Shown here one piece after another: positions 19,007 to 27,493 of a stretch of 64,000 nt of DNA (within the stretch, counting starts at the first letter, position 1; each line of letters starts with the position of its first letter). The notes below the pieces were generated by a model, which did not search any database, was not told the origin of the DNA, and was given only the letters and a program-made list of their open reading frames with translations. A program made the position numbers and the translations under genes. The DNA is from Luteimonas sp. MC1825 (GTDB lineage: Bacteria; Pseudomonadota; Gammaproteobacteria; Xanthomonadales; Xanthomonadaceae): assembly GCF_014764385.1 (NCBI RefSeq), contig NZ_CP061714.1:248001-312000 (forward strand), read 5' to 3'.

Positions 19007-20689
19007 ATGGCCACCGATACCGCAACCGTCGCCGTCCACGGCGACCACCACGACCACAAGCAGGGCTTCGTCGAGCGCTGGTTCTTCTCCACGAACCACA
19101 AGGACATCGGCACGCTCTACCTGCTCTTCAGCTTCATGATGTTCATCATCGGTGCGGCCATGAGCGTGGTGATCCGCCTCGAGCTGGCAGTGCCCGGGCT
19201 GCAGCACGTCAACCCGCACTTCTTCAACCAGATGACGTCGATGCACGCGCTGGTGATGATCTTCGGCGGCATCATGCCGGCGTTCGTGGGCCTGGCGAAC
19301 TGGATGATCCCGCTGCAGATCGGCGCGCCGGACATGGCGCTGCCGCGCATGAACAACTGGTCGTTCTGGATCCTGCCGTTCGCATTCGCGATGCTGCTGA
19401 TGACGCTGTTCCTGCCGGGCGGCGGCCCCGCCGGTGGCTGGACGCTGTACCCGCCGCTGTCGCTGCAGGGCGGCTCCAACATGGCGTTCACCATCTTCGC
19501 CATCCACATGATGGGCATCAGCTCGATCATGGGCGCGATCAACGTCATCGCCACCGTGCTCAACATGCGCGCGCCGGGCGTCGACCTGCTGAAGATGCCG
19601 ATCTTCTCGTGGACCTGGCTGATCACCGCGTTCCTGCTGATCGCGGTCATGCCGGTGCTGGCGGGCGCGGTGACGATGCTGCTGACCGACAAGTTCTTCG
19701 GCACCAGCTTCTTCAACGCCGCCGGCGGCGGCGACCCGGTGATGTACCAGCACATCTTCTGGTTCTTCGGGCATCCCGAGGTCTACATCATGATCCTGCC
19801 GGCGTTCGGCGTGGTCTCGGAGATCATCCCCAGCTTCAGCCGCAAGCCGCTGTTCGGCTACCAGGCCATGGTGTACGCCACCGCCGCGATCGCGTTCCTG
19901 TCGTTCATCGTCTGGGCGCACCACATGTTCACCGTGGGCATGCCGCTGGGTGGCGAGATCTACTTCATGTTCGCGACCATGCTGATCTCCGTGCCCACGG
20001 GCGTGAAGGTCTTCAACTGGGCGAGCACGATGTGGAAGGGCTCGCTGACGTTCGAGGCGCCCATGCTGTGGGCGATCGCGTTCGTGGTGCTGTTCACCAT
20101 CGGCGGCTTCTCCGGCCTGATGCTGGCCATCGTCCCGGCCGACTTCCAGTACCACGACACCTATTTCGTGGTCGCGCACTTCCACTACGTGCTGGTGACC
20201 GGCGCGCTGTTCGGCATCATCGCCGCCGTCTACTACTGGTGGCCGAAGTGGACCGGGCGCATGTACAGCCAGCCGCTGGCCAAGTTCCACTTCTGGTGGA
20301 GCGTGGTGTTCGCCAACGTGCTGTTCTTCCCGCAGCACTTCCTGGGCCTGGCCGGCATGCCGCGCCGCATCCCGGACTACAACGTGGTGTTCGCGGACTG
20401 GAACCTGGTCAGCTCGATCGGCGCGTTCGGCATGTTCATCACGCCGTTCCTGATGTTCGGCATCCTGTTCCACTCGCTCAAGCGCGGCGCACCCGCCCCG
20501 GCCCGTGCCTGGGAAGGCGCGCTCGGCCTGGAATGGACGGTGCCGTCGCCGGCCCCGCACCACACCTTCCAGACCCCGCCGGTGATCCGCCCGGGCGACC
20601 TGGCCCACGGCGATTTCGAGCACCTCGATTACGACGATGCCAGCGCCCATGCCGACACGGCCCGGCAGAGCAATGTCCGCGAAGCGTGA
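19007..20689 (+). CDS. ctaD: Cytochrome c oxidase subunit I
   Basis: 560 residues with twelve predicted membrane helices. It carries heme a, heme a3 and CuB. Diagnostic segments include WFFSTNHKDIGTLYL at the N-terminus, the CuB/cross-linked His-Tyr helix WFFGHPEVYIMILPAFG, the AHHMFTVG segment and the heme ligand region HFHYVLVTGA. The K- and D-channel context matches A-type heme-copper oxidases. Twenty-nine bases separate it from coxB. A small membrane-protein gene begins inside its 3' end. Confidence 0.97.
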   Translation: MATDTATVAVHGDHHDHKQGFVERWFFSTNHKDIGTLYLLFSFMMFIIGAAMSVVIRLELAVPGLQHVNPHFFNQMTSMHALVMIFGGIMPAFVGLANWMIPLQIGAPDMALPRMNNWSFWILPFAFAMLLMTLFLPGGGPAGGWTLYPPLSLQGGSNMAFTIFAIHMMGISSIMGAINVIATVLNMRAPGVDLLKMPIFSWTWLITAFLLIAVMPVLAGAVTMLLTDKFFGTSFFNAAGGGDPVMYQHIFWFFGHPEVYIMILPAFGVVSEIIPSFSRKPLFGYQAMVYATAAIAFLSFIVWAHHMFTVGMPLGGEIYFMFATMLISVPTGVKVFNWASTMWKGSLTFEAPMLWAIAFVVLFTIGGFSGLMLAIVPADFQYHDTYFVVAHFHYVLVTGALFGIIAAVYYWWPKWTGRMYSQPLAKFHFWWSVVFANVLFFPQHFLGLAGMPRRIPDYNVVFADWNLVSSIGAFGMFITPFLMFGILFHSLKRGAPAPARAWEGALGLEWTVPSPAPHHTFQTPPVIRPGDLAHGDFEHLDYDDASAHADTARQSNVREA

Positions 20690-20816
20690 CCAGCCGCCGG
20701 GGGATCCGCGCGTGGTGGCGCAGCGCCGCCGCGCGATGCGCACCGCGCTCGCGCTCGCGCTGGTCGCGGCGCTGGTGTACGTGGGCTTCATCCTGTCCGG
20801 GGTGATCGGGCGATGA
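20673..20816 (+). CDS. Small single-span membrane protein between ctaD and ctaG
   Basis: A 47-residue reading frame beginning MSAKRDQPPGDPRVVAQRRR. It has a basic N-terminus followed by one hydrophobic helix (about residues 25-43) and ends LSGVIGR. It overlaps the ctaD end by 17 bases and its stop overlaps the ctaG ATG (ATGA), a tight coupling. Position and layout match the short 'cytochrome oxidase small assembly protein' genes found between ctaD and ctaG in other beta/gammaproteobacteria. The role in CuB or subunit I maturation is inferred from context only. Confidence 0.7.
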   Translation: MSAKRDQPPGDPRVVAQRRRAMRTALALALVAALVYVGFILSGVIGR

Positions 20817-21397
20817 GCAGGAAGACCTCCGGCATCGCCAAGATGCTGCTGGCCTCGCTGGCGGCGTTCGCGTTCACGTTCTCGCTGGTGCCGCTGTACC
20901 GCATCGCCTGCGAGAAGGTGTTCGGCATCCGCCTGGACAACACCGCGGTCGATGCCGGCGCCTATGCCACCCGCGGTGCGGACGCGGAGGCGCGCGTGGT
21001 GACCGTGGAGTTCGATGGCGGCGTGAATTCCAAGCTGCCGTGGTCGTTCCGTCCCAACCAGTTCACCATGCAGGTGCGCGTGGGCGAGCAGTACGAGACC
21101 ACCTACTACGCGCACAACAACAGCGACCGCACGGTCGTGGGCAGCGCCACGCCGTCGGTCGCGCCGGCGCGCGCCTCGGGCTACTTCGCCAAGACCGAGT
21201 GCTTCTGCTTCACCGCGCAGACGCTGCACGCCGGCGAGACGCGCGACATGCCGGTACGCTTCATCATCGACCCGTCGCTGCCCAAGGACGTCAAGACGAT
21301 CACGCTGTCCTATACCTTCTTCAAGAACGACGTCCTGACCGCGCGCGAGCAAGCCGCGGGTCCGGCGTCGGCCCACGTGCCGCGCGCGGCACCCTGA
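20813..21397 (+). CDS. ctaG: Cytochrome c oxidase assembly protein CtaG/Cox11
   Basis: 194 residues: one N-terminal membrane anchor (about 12-30) and a periplasmic immunoglobulin-like domain. The copper-binding motif ECFCFT and the downstream MPVRFIIDPSLP block are diagnostic of Cox11/CtaG. It delivers copper to the CuB site of subunit I. Its ATG overlaps the stop of the 47-residue small protein gene, so expression is probably coupled to ctaD. Confidence 0.96.
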   Translation: MSRKTSGIAKMLLASLAAFAFTFSLVPLYRIACEKVFGIRLDNTAVDAGAYATRGADAEARVVTVEFDGGVNSKLPWSFRPNQFTMQVRVGEQYETTYYAHNNSDRTVVGSATPSVAPARASGYFAKTECFCFTAQTLHAGETRDMPVRFIIDPSLPKDVKTITLSYTFFKNDVLTAREQAAGPASAHVPRAAP

Positions 21398-21419
21398 TCA
21401 GGCAACAACGGAAACCGAC

Positions 21420-22304
21420 ATGGCACAGGCCCACGCCGAGCAGCACGACCCCACCGCCTACTTCGTCCCGCACCACAGCAAGTGGCCGCTGTTCGCGTCG
21501 ATGGCGTTGTTCGTCACCATGTTCGGCCTGGCGACCTGGTTCAACGAGGTCGACTGGGGCCGCAGCGTGTTCTTCGTCGGCATCGCGGGCCTGGCGGCGA
21601 TCCTGTTCAAGTGGTTCGCCGACGTGATCCTCGAGTCGGTGTCGGGCTTCTACAACAAGCAGGTCGACGGCTCGTTCCGGATGGGGATGGTGTGGTTCAT
21701 CTTCTCCGAAGTGATGTTCTTCGGCGCCTTCTTCGGCGCGCTGTTCTACGCGCGCATGCTGGTGCAGCCGTGGCTGGGTGGCGCCGGCGACGGCATGATG
21801 ACCAACGTGCTGCTGTGGGAGGGCTACACCCCGGCGTGGCCGTCGGCCGGCCCTGGCAACGTGGGCGGCGTGTTCCAGACCATCCCGGCGTGGGGCCTGC
21901 CGCTGCTCAACACGCTGATCCTGCTGTCGTCGGGCGTCACGCTGACGATCGCGCACCATGCGCTGAAGGCCGGCCACCGCAAGCCGCTGATGTGGTTCCT
22001 CGGCATCACCGTGCTGCTCGGCTGCCTGTTCCTGTTCTTCCAGGTGGAGGAGTACATCCACGCCTACCGCGAGCTCAACCTCACGCTGGGCTCGGGCATC
22101 TACGGCTCCACGTTCTTCATGCTGACCGGCTTCCACGGCGCGCACGTCACGCTCGGCACGCTGATGCTGGCGATCATCTGGCTGCGCTGCGCCAAGGGTC
22201 ACTTCAGCAAGGACGACCATTTCGCGTTCGAGGCCGTCGCCTGGTACTGGCATTTCGTCGACGTGGTGTGGCTGGGCCTGTTCCTGTTCGTCTACGTGCT
22301 CTGA
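21420..22304 (+). CDS. ctaE: Cytochrome c oxidase subunit III
   Basis: 294 residues, seven predicted membrane helices. Family markers: YFVPHHSKWPLFASMALF at the N-terminus, FSEVMFFGAFFGALFYAR, FFMLTGFHGAHVTLGT and the terminal AWYWHFVDVVWLGLFLFVYVL. Subunit III stabilises the oxidase and its proton uptake. Twenty-two bases separate it from ctaG. A symmetrical terminator follows, so the structural part of the operon probably ends here. Confidence 0.97.
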   Translation: MAQAHAEQHDPTAYFVPHHSKWPLFASMALFVTMFGLATWFNEVDWGRSVFFVGIAGLAAILFKWFADVILESVSGFYNKQVDGSFRMGMVWFIFSEVMFFGAFFGALFYARMLVQPWLGGAGDGMMTNVLLWEGYTPAWPSAGPGNVGGVFQTIPAWGLPLLNTLILLSSGVTLTIAHHALKAGHRKPLMWFLGITVLLGCLFLFFQVEEYIHAYRELNLTLGSGIYGSTFFMLTGFHGAHVTLGTLMLAIIWLRCAKGHFSKDDHFAFEAVAWYWHFVDVVWLGLFLFVYVL

Positions 22305-22357
22305 CCCGGTCACCGCGCGCACCGGGCCGCGCCCGGACGCGGGCCGCCGCAACAAAG

Positions 22358-22383
22358 AAAGCGACGGCATGCCGTCGCTTTTT
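22358..22383. terminator. Bidirectional terminator after ctaE
   Basis: Stem GCGACGGC/GCCGTCGC (22361-22378) preceded by AAA and followed by TTTTT. It lies between convergent ctaE and the small DUF2909 gene and has T-tracts usable on both strands. Confidence 0.85.
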
Positions 22384-22413
22384 CATCTCGCGGCCAGGGC
22401 CGCGCGCAGCGGT

Positions 22414-22632
22414 TCAGCCGTTGATGCCGTGAGGCGTGATCCAGCCCATCCAGATGGCGAGGACGACCAGCAGGATCAGGGCGACCGACAGCGCGATGCG
22501 CCTGGTCAGCGCGTTCACCGTACGCTTGGTGGTGCCGCGGTCGACCAGCATGTAGTACAGGCCGGCACCGAGGTTCCACAGGATCAGGATCAGGAACGCG
22601 ATGATCAGCAGGGTTTTGAGGGAATCGCTCAT
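22414..22632 (-). CDS. DUF2909-family twin-transmembrane protein
   Basis: A 72-residue protein, MSDSLKTLLIIAFLILIL at the start, with two membrane helices (about 7-29 and 45-66) separated by a short basic loop (DRGTTKRTV). The gene has a GGAGG box five bases upstream of its ATG. Such small two-helix proteins regularly sit opposite the oxidase operon between ctaE and the SURF1 gene in xanthomonads and pseudomonads. The function is unknown; an oxidase-associated role is inferred from conserved location. Confidence 0.8.
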   Translation of the reverse strand: MSDSLKTLLIIAFLILILWNLGAGLYYMLVDRGTTKRTVNALTRRIALSVALILLVVLAIWMGWITPHGING

Positions 22633-22692
22633 GCTGGCCTCCAGCGGGCCGGGGTGGTCGCCGCCATTATCGCAGCCGGTGGGCGCGCCGCG

Positions 22693-23418
22693 GTGAGCCG
22701 TCGCGCCACATGGGCGGTGGTCGGCTGGCTGCTCGCGATCCTGGTGATCGCTGCATTCACCATGCTCGGCAGCTGGCAGCTGGGCCGCCAGCACGACAAG
22801 CAGGCGACGCTTGACGCGGTGGCGGCCACGCTGGCCGCGCGCGCGGCACGGCCGCTGTCGGTCGCGGCCGACACGGAACGCGCGCAGGGCTATGACTGGG
22901 CCAGCGGACGCGGCCATTTCGCCGAGGCGCCGGCGCTGCTGCTCGACAACCAGCAGCGCGGTGGACGCAGCGGCGTGCGCGCCTACCGCGTGTTCATTCC
23001 CCAATCCGGGACCCCGCTGCTGGTCGAACTCGGCTGGCTGCCGGTGCCCGGCGACCGCCGCATGCCGGACGTGCCGCGGCCACGGGGCGAGTTCGAGGTC
23101 GCCGGCATGCTGGCGCCGCCGCCGTCGCGCGGCATCGGTGGCACGGGTCTGGCAGCCGCGCCGGGCGATTCCGGTGCCCTGCTGGCGATCGGCCTTGTGC
23201 CATCCGAACTCGCCGCCGCCATGGGCCAGCCGCGCCTCGCGGCGCGCGTGCTGCGCCTCGATCCGGACCTCCCGCTGGGCTACGCCCGCGACCTCGACAT
23301 GCTCGCCAACACGCTGCCGCCCGAACGCCATCTCGGCTACGCGGTGCAGTGGTTCGCGTTGGCCGCCGCGATGCTCGTCATCGCGCTCATCCTCAGTTTC
23401 CGCAGGACCCGCCGATGA
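22693..23418 (+). CDS. SURF1-family cytochrome oxidase biogenesis protein
   Basis: 241 residues from GTG 22693, the first start codon after the divergent DUF2909 gene. Two terminal membrane helices flank a periplasmic domain. The segments LGSWQLGRQHDKQATLDAV and LVELGWLPVPGDRR and the C-terminal YAVQWFALAAAMLVIAL helix are typical of SURF1/Shy1. It assists heme a insertion into subunit I. Its stop overlaps the next ATG (ATGA). Confidence 0.9.
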   Translation: MSRRATWAVVGWLLAILVIAAFTMLGSWQLGRQHDKQATLDAVAATLAARAARPLSVAADTERAQGYDWASGRGHFAEAPALLLDNQQRGGRSGVRAYRVFIPQSGTPLLVELGWLPVPGDRRMPDVPRPRGEFEVAGMLAPPPSRGIGGTGLAAAPGDSGALLAIGLVPSELAAAMGQPRLAARVLRLDPDLPLGYARDLDMLANTLPPERHLGYAVQWFALAAAMLVIALILSFRRTRR

Positions 23419-24005
23419 ACATGCCCGCCCCCGACCATCCGGATTTCGTGCCCACCCGCAGGCGCAACCGCACCATGCTGGTGGCGATCGTGGTGATCTT
23501 CCTCGGCAGCGTGCTTGCCGCCGGTGCACTGCGCTTTTCGGGCTGGCGCCCCGCCGGCATGAAGAACCACGGCGAACTGCTGCAGCCGCCTGGCGACCTG
23601 CGCGGCGCGGCGCCGTTCCTTGTCGACGGCGGTGAATACACCTGGAACCCGGTGGAACGCACCTGGCGCATCCTGGTCGCCCCGCCGGCGAGCTGCACCG
23701 ACGCCTGCGTCACGCTGTCGCGCGACCTGGACACGGTCTGGCGCCTGTTCGGCCGCGAAGCCGACCACGTGCACGTGCTGTGGGTCGGCACGCCGCCCGA
23801 CGGCGTGGAGCGCAACCGCGCATGGCGCGTGCTGCAGCCCTCGCCGCAGCTCTCGGCCGCGCTGCCCGGCGTGGACGCCGGCGGCGCGCAGGGCGTGCCG
23901 GTGTATGTTGTCGACCCCAACGGCTTCGTGATCCTGCGCTACGCGCCCGGCTTCGATGCCGGCCACCTGCGCCAGGACATGGCGCGCCTCCTCAAGCTGA
24001 AGTAA
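23415..24005 (+). CDS. Membrane-anchored Sco-like thioredoxin-fold protein
   Basis: 196 residues: a basic N-terminus, one membrane helix (about 21-41) and a periplasmic domain. A CxxxC pair (SCTDAC, Cys 94 and 98) sits after a beta strand (TWRILVAP), as in Sco copper chaperones. The C-terminal VPVYVVDPNGFVILRYAPG resembles the last strands of Sco/thioredoxin folds. Similarity is partial, so a copper or disulfide role in CuA assembly is a reasoned inference. It overlaps the SURF1 stop and is itself overlapped by ctaA, making one translational unit. Confidence 0.7.
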   Translation: MNMPAPDHPDFVPTRRRNRTMLVAIVVIFLGSVLAAGALRFSGWRPAGMKNHGELLQPPGDLRGAAPFLVDGGEYTWNPVERTWRILVAPPASCTDACVTLSRDLDTVWRLFGREADHVHVLWVGTPPDGVERNRAWRVLQPSPQLSAALPGVDAGGAQGVPVYVVDPNGFVILRYAPGFDAGHLRQDMARLLKLK

Positions 24006-25183
24006 TGACCGCCACGCAACCCGCGCGCACAGGCCCGCGCTCCGTCCCCCGCCATTTCCATCGCATTGCCTGGCTGGCCGTCGGGCTGGCGCTGTGCGTG
24101 ATCGTGTTCGGCGCGTTCGTGCGCCTGTCCAATGCCGGGCTGAGCTGCCCGGACTGGCCGACCTGCTATGGCCGCGCCGCGTGGCCGCAGGCCGCGCACC
24201 AGGTGGCCGACCACGCGGCCTCCGCGATCCGCCCCTTCGAAACCCACAAGGCCTGGCGCGAACAGCTGCACCGCCACCTCGCCGCGGCGCTGGGCGTGCT
24301 GGTGCTGGTGCTGGCGCTGCTGGCCGCGCGCCGCCAGCCCCGGGGCATCGCCCGCATCGTGCTGGCCGCGGCGCTGGTGGCGCTGGCGATCCCGCTGTAC
24401 ATGCAGGGGCAGCACGTCGCGGCGTCGGCGCTGGCCATCCTCGGCGAGGCGATCCTGCTGTCCGCGGCGCTGCGCCGCATCGGCAGCGACCTCGCGCGGA
24501 CGTCCGCGATCACGCTGGCGGTGATCATCTTCCAGGCACTGCTCGGCATGTGGACGGTCACCTGGCTGCTGAAACCGCTGGTGGTCATGGGCCATCTGCT
24601 GGGCGGGCTGCTGACGCTGTCCCTGCTGGTCTGGATGGCGTGGCGTGCCACCGACCGGCCGATCGTGCTGGCCGACGCGCAGGCGCTGCGGCGCGTGCTC
24701 TGGGTCGCCCTCGCGGCGCTCGGTGTGCAGGTCGCGCTCGGCGGCTGGGTGAGCGCCAACTACGCCGCGCTGTCGTGCGGTGCCGGCAGCTGGTCGGCCG
24801 ACAACTTCCCGAAGTGCGTGGGCCTGTGGGTGCCGCCAACCGACTTCGCCGAGGGCTTCGTGCTCTGGCGCGGGATCGGCGTGGACTACGAGGGCGGCGT
24901 GCTCGACGGCGCGGCGCGCATCGCGATCCAGCTGGCGCACCGGATGATGGCGGTGGTCGCGGCCGCCGCGCTGCTGTGGGCGGCGGTGCGCGCACTGCGC
25001 ACGCCCGGCCTGCGCGGATGGGGCAGCACCCTGGCGGCGCTGACCGTCGCCCAGGTCAGCCTGGGCATCCTCAACGTCAAGCTGGCGCTGCCGCTTTCGG
25101 TGGCGGTGATGCACAACGCCGGCGCGGTGCTGCTGCTGTTCGTGCTGGTCTCGCTGCTCGCGCGCCTGCGCGCGGTGGACTGA
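24005..25183 (+). CDS. ctaA: Heme A synthase (CtaA/Cox15)
   Basis: 392 residues with about eight membrane helices. The hallmark is [22 protein letters not shown] near the N-terminus (given here as its two parts [13 protein letters not shown] and CPDWPTCYG), plus conserved His residues in [10 protein letters not shown] and [10 protein letters not shown]. It oxidises the C8 methyl of heme O to the formyl group of heme A. A CxxxxxxC pair ([15 protein letters not shown]) is present in the extracytoplasmic loop. The start ATG overlaps the previous stop (TAATG). Confidence 0.95.
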   Translation: MTATQPARTGPRSVPRHFHRIAWLAVGLALCVIVFGAFVRLSNAGLSCPDWPTCYGRAAWPQAAHQVADHAASAIRPFETHKAWREQLHRHLAAALGVLVLVLALLAARRQPRGIARIVLAAALVALAIPLYMQGQHVAASALAILGEAILLSAALRRIGSDLARTSAITLAVIIFQALLGMWTVTWLLKPLVVMGHLLGGLLTLSLLVWMAWRATDRPIVLADAQALRRVLWVALAALGVQVALGGWVSANYAALSCGAGSWSADNFPKCVGLWVPPTDFAEGFVLWRGIGVDYEGGVLDGAARIAIQLAHRMMAVVAAAALLWAAVRALRTPGLRGWGSTLAALTVAQVSLGILNVKLALPLSVAVMHNAGAVLLLFVLVSLLARLRAVD

Positions 25184-25184
25184 C

Positions 25185-26105
25185 ATGCGCGCACCCTTCG
25201 ACCAGTACTGGCAGCTGACCAAGCCGCGCGTGGTCGCGCTGATCGTGTTCACCGCGCTAGTGGGCATGTTCCTCGCGGTGCCCGGCCTGCCACCCGCGCG
25301 GCAGGCGATCTTCGGCCTGCTCGGCATCTGGCTGGCGGCGGCGTCGGCGGCGGCCATCAACCACCTCATCGACCAGCGCATCGACCGGCTGATGGTGCGC
25401 ACCGCGCAGCGCCCGCTGGCGACGGGCGCGCTCACCCCGGCGCAGGTGCTGGCGTTCGCGGTCGGTCTTGGCGCGCTGTCGATGGCGATCCTGATCGCGT
25501 TGGTCAATCCGCTGACCGCGGCGCTCACCTTCGCCTCGCTGATCGGCTATGCGGTGGTCTACACCGGCTTCCTCAAGCGCGCCACGCCGCAGAACATCGT
25601 GATCGGTGGCATCGCCGGCGCGGCGCCGCCGCTGCTCGGCTGGGCGGCGGTGACCGGCATGCAGAACGAGTGGGACTGGGCGCACGCGCTGCTGCCGGTG
25701 CTGATCGTGTTCGTGTGGACGCCGCCGCACTTCTGGGCGCTGGCGATCTTCCGCCGCGAGGACTACGCGCGCGCGCTGGTGCCGATGCTGCCGGTGACGC
25801 ACGGCGTGCAGTACACGCGCTGGCAGATCCTGCTGTACACCGTGCTGCTGCTGGTGGTGAGCGTGCTGCCGTGGGCGGTGGGCATGAGCGGCCTGTTCTA
25901 CCTCGGCGGCGCGCTGGTGCTGGGCCTGGTGTTCCTCTGGTACGCGTGGCGGCTGATGGACCCGCCGGACGACTTCTTCCCGATGCGGGTCTTCAACTAC
26001 TCGGTCGTGTACCTGATGGCGCTGTTCGCGTTCCTGCTCGTCGACCACTGGCTGCTGCCCTGGCTGCAGCCGCTGCCCCTGTTCGAGCTGCAGCGGGTGG
26101 GGTAG
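25185..26105 (+). CDS. ctaB: Protoheme IX farnesyltransferase (heme O synthase)
   Basis: 306 residues, nine predicted helices, UbiA superfamily. The Asp-rich prenyl-binding motif is present as [20 protein letters not shown] second conserved region is [19 protein letters not shown]. It adds a farnesyl group to heme B, giving the substrate for CtaA. It starts one base after the ctaA stop and ends the maturation half of the oxidase cluster. It is convergent with the next gene, 18 bases away. Confidence 0.96.
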   Translation: MRAPFDQYWQLTKPRVVALIVFTALVGMFLAVPGLPPARQAIFGLLGIWLAAASAAAINHLIDQRIDRLMVRTAQRPLATGALTPAQVLAFAVGLGALSMAILIALVNPLTAALTFASLIGYAVVYTGFLKRATPQNIVIGGIAGAAPPLLGWAAVTGMQNEWDWAHALLPVLIVFVWTPPHFWALAIFRREDYARALVPMLPVTHGVQYTRWQILLYTVLLLVVSVLPWAVGMSGLFYLGGALVLGLVFLWYAWRLMDPPDDFFPMRVFNYSVVYLMALFAFLLVDHWLLPWLQPLPLFELQRVG

Positions 26106-26123
26106 CGATCCCGTGGCGGAGGT

Positions 26124-26972
26124 TCAACTCTCCGACTGCAGCGGCGTCAGCAGGCGATAGCCGGTACCGGCCTGATGGAAGGCTCCGTCGGCGATGGCGT
26201 CGTTGCCCTCCGATTCGTCCTCCCTCCAAGGCGCTGACTGACGGGGGCCGGGGATGTAGGCCACCCATTTGCCATGCGTGCCCTCCTCGGTTGCTTCCGA
26301 GTTGATGGCGAAAGTGACCGGCACACGTACTGACCAGAAGGGGGCATTGACGTCGTCCCCCGTCGTGGGCGGCGCGAAAATCCAGCGCCGAGCCGCGCTG
26401 ATGGCCGCTGCCGAAAACTCCTTCCTCGCAGCCTTCATCGTCGTGGCAGGGGCGATGAATCGCAGGTTCACCTGCTCCGCAACCGCATCGGAGACGCGGC
26501 CGTCGGCGCCGATCTTCAGTATCAGATAGGCCGTCCCGGTTGCGCCCATGTGGAGCGCGGCCCGCGGATACGATGGGGGCGTCATCTTGATCGAAGAGAC
26601 ATGGTCGCTCCCGGGTTCGCCGCACTCGCCAAACGTGGCAGAAGCCAGCCTGACCGCGAGGCCGCCGTCTTCCATCGGGGTGCCGAGCAACCGCAGTGTC
26701 ATGCGCGCCCGCGCGGGGACGGGTTTCCCGTCCACCAGGACAGGCTCGAAGCGCCAGTGGGTGATGGCTCGCTCGATGATGTTGACGGCGTAGGGAGGAA
26801 TCGCATCGCCGTCATCAATGGTGTGCCTGGACACCGAACCATCGATCTCGATGTCGAGGTCGCCGGTGATGAGCATCGAGACTTCGAACCCGGCGCTCCT
26901 CTTCTGGGCGCCCTGTGCGGGCCCCGATACTGCGAACAAGGCCAGCATGGCGGCCAGAACGAAACGGAACAT
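26124..26972 (-). CDS. Secreted protein with two TonB-C-like halves
   Basis: 282 residues from ATG 26972 (GGGGAG eight bases upstream), giving a signal peptide (cut near GAQ-KRS). Both halves resemble TonB C-terminal domains. The first reads YAVNIIERAITHWRFEPV with DGKPVPA. The second reads SYPRAALHMGATGTAYLILK with ISAARRWIFAP and VRVPVTF. There is no membrane anchor or Pro-rich linker, so it is unlikely to energise TonB receptors in the usual way. Similar periplasmic 'energy transducer TonB' proteins of unknown role are common in Xanthomonadaceae. The C-terminus is hydrophilic. Confidence 0.65.
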   Translation of the reverse strand: MFRFVLAAMLALFAVSGPAQGAQKRSAGFEVSMLITGDLDIEIDGSVSRHTIDDGDAIPPYAVNIIERAITHWRFEPVLVDGKPVPARARMTLRLLGTPMEDGGLAVRLASATFGECGEPGSDHVSSIKMTPPSYPRAALHMGATGTAYLILKIGADGRVSDAVAEQVNLRFIAPATTMKAARKEFSAAAISAARRWIFAPPTTGDDVNAPFWSVRVPVTFAINSEATEEGTHGKWVAYIPGPRQSAPWREDESEGNDAIADGAFHQAGTGYRLLTPLQSES

Positions 26973-27049
26973 TCCCTGTACTCCCCTTGCACCATTGTGC
27001 GGCACGGTATCGCCGAGTCCGCGCAGGCGCAAGGGCGAGCAGCGGAACT

Positions 27050-27493
27050 TCAAGCAGTGCGGTCCGCGTCCTCAGGCCTTGCCTGCTGCGCCACGTGGGA
27101 CAACGTTGCCGGCGTGACATCCCACTGCTCCGGCGTGTCGTACTCGAACTCCACCGTCATGCGTCCGCTGTCGCGCCACAGGCGCAGCACGCAGGCGCCC
27201 CAGGGGGCCTTGCCGGGCACGCGGGTCGCCTCGCGCAGGTCGTCGAAGGCGGGGCCGAGGGCGTCGTCGACAGGCGTCGCGGCCTGGTGTTCGCCTGCGG
27301 AGTCGTAGCGGAAGCCGCTGAGCCGGCGCGCGATCGCGCCGTCGCCGTAGCGCACGATCAGCGCGTAGCCGTGCCAGAGGCCGTCGGATACCGCCGGGTC
27401 GGCGACCAGCAGTTGGCCGATCCTGGCGATCAGTGCATTCCTGTCCAGCAGCGGCTCCACGCGCAAGTCCGTGGCCAGTCTGCCGTCAGGCAC
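27050..27493 (-). CDS. Probable immunity protein of the adjacent nuclease toxin
   Basis: 147 residues starting at GTG 27493, which overlaps the stop of the upstream nuclease-like gene by eight bases (GTGCCTGA). It is acidic and cytoplasmic, with no signal peptide. The segment DSGRMTVEFEYDTPEQWDVTP, best read as RMTVEFEYD then EQWDVTP, resembles the C-terminal part of YezG/DUF600-type immunity proteins. That family assignment is tentative. The overlapping start and the position immediately downstream of a nuclease toxin are the usual arrangement for immunity genes, which bind and block the cognate enzyme. Confidence 0.6.
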   Translation of the reverse strand: MPDGRLATDLRVEPLLDRNALIARIGQLLVADPAVSDGLWHGYALIVRYGDGAIARRLSGFRYDSAGEHQAATPVDDALGPAFDDLREATRVPGKAPWGACVLRLWRDSGRMTVEFEYDTPEQWDVTPATLSHVAQQARPEDADRTA

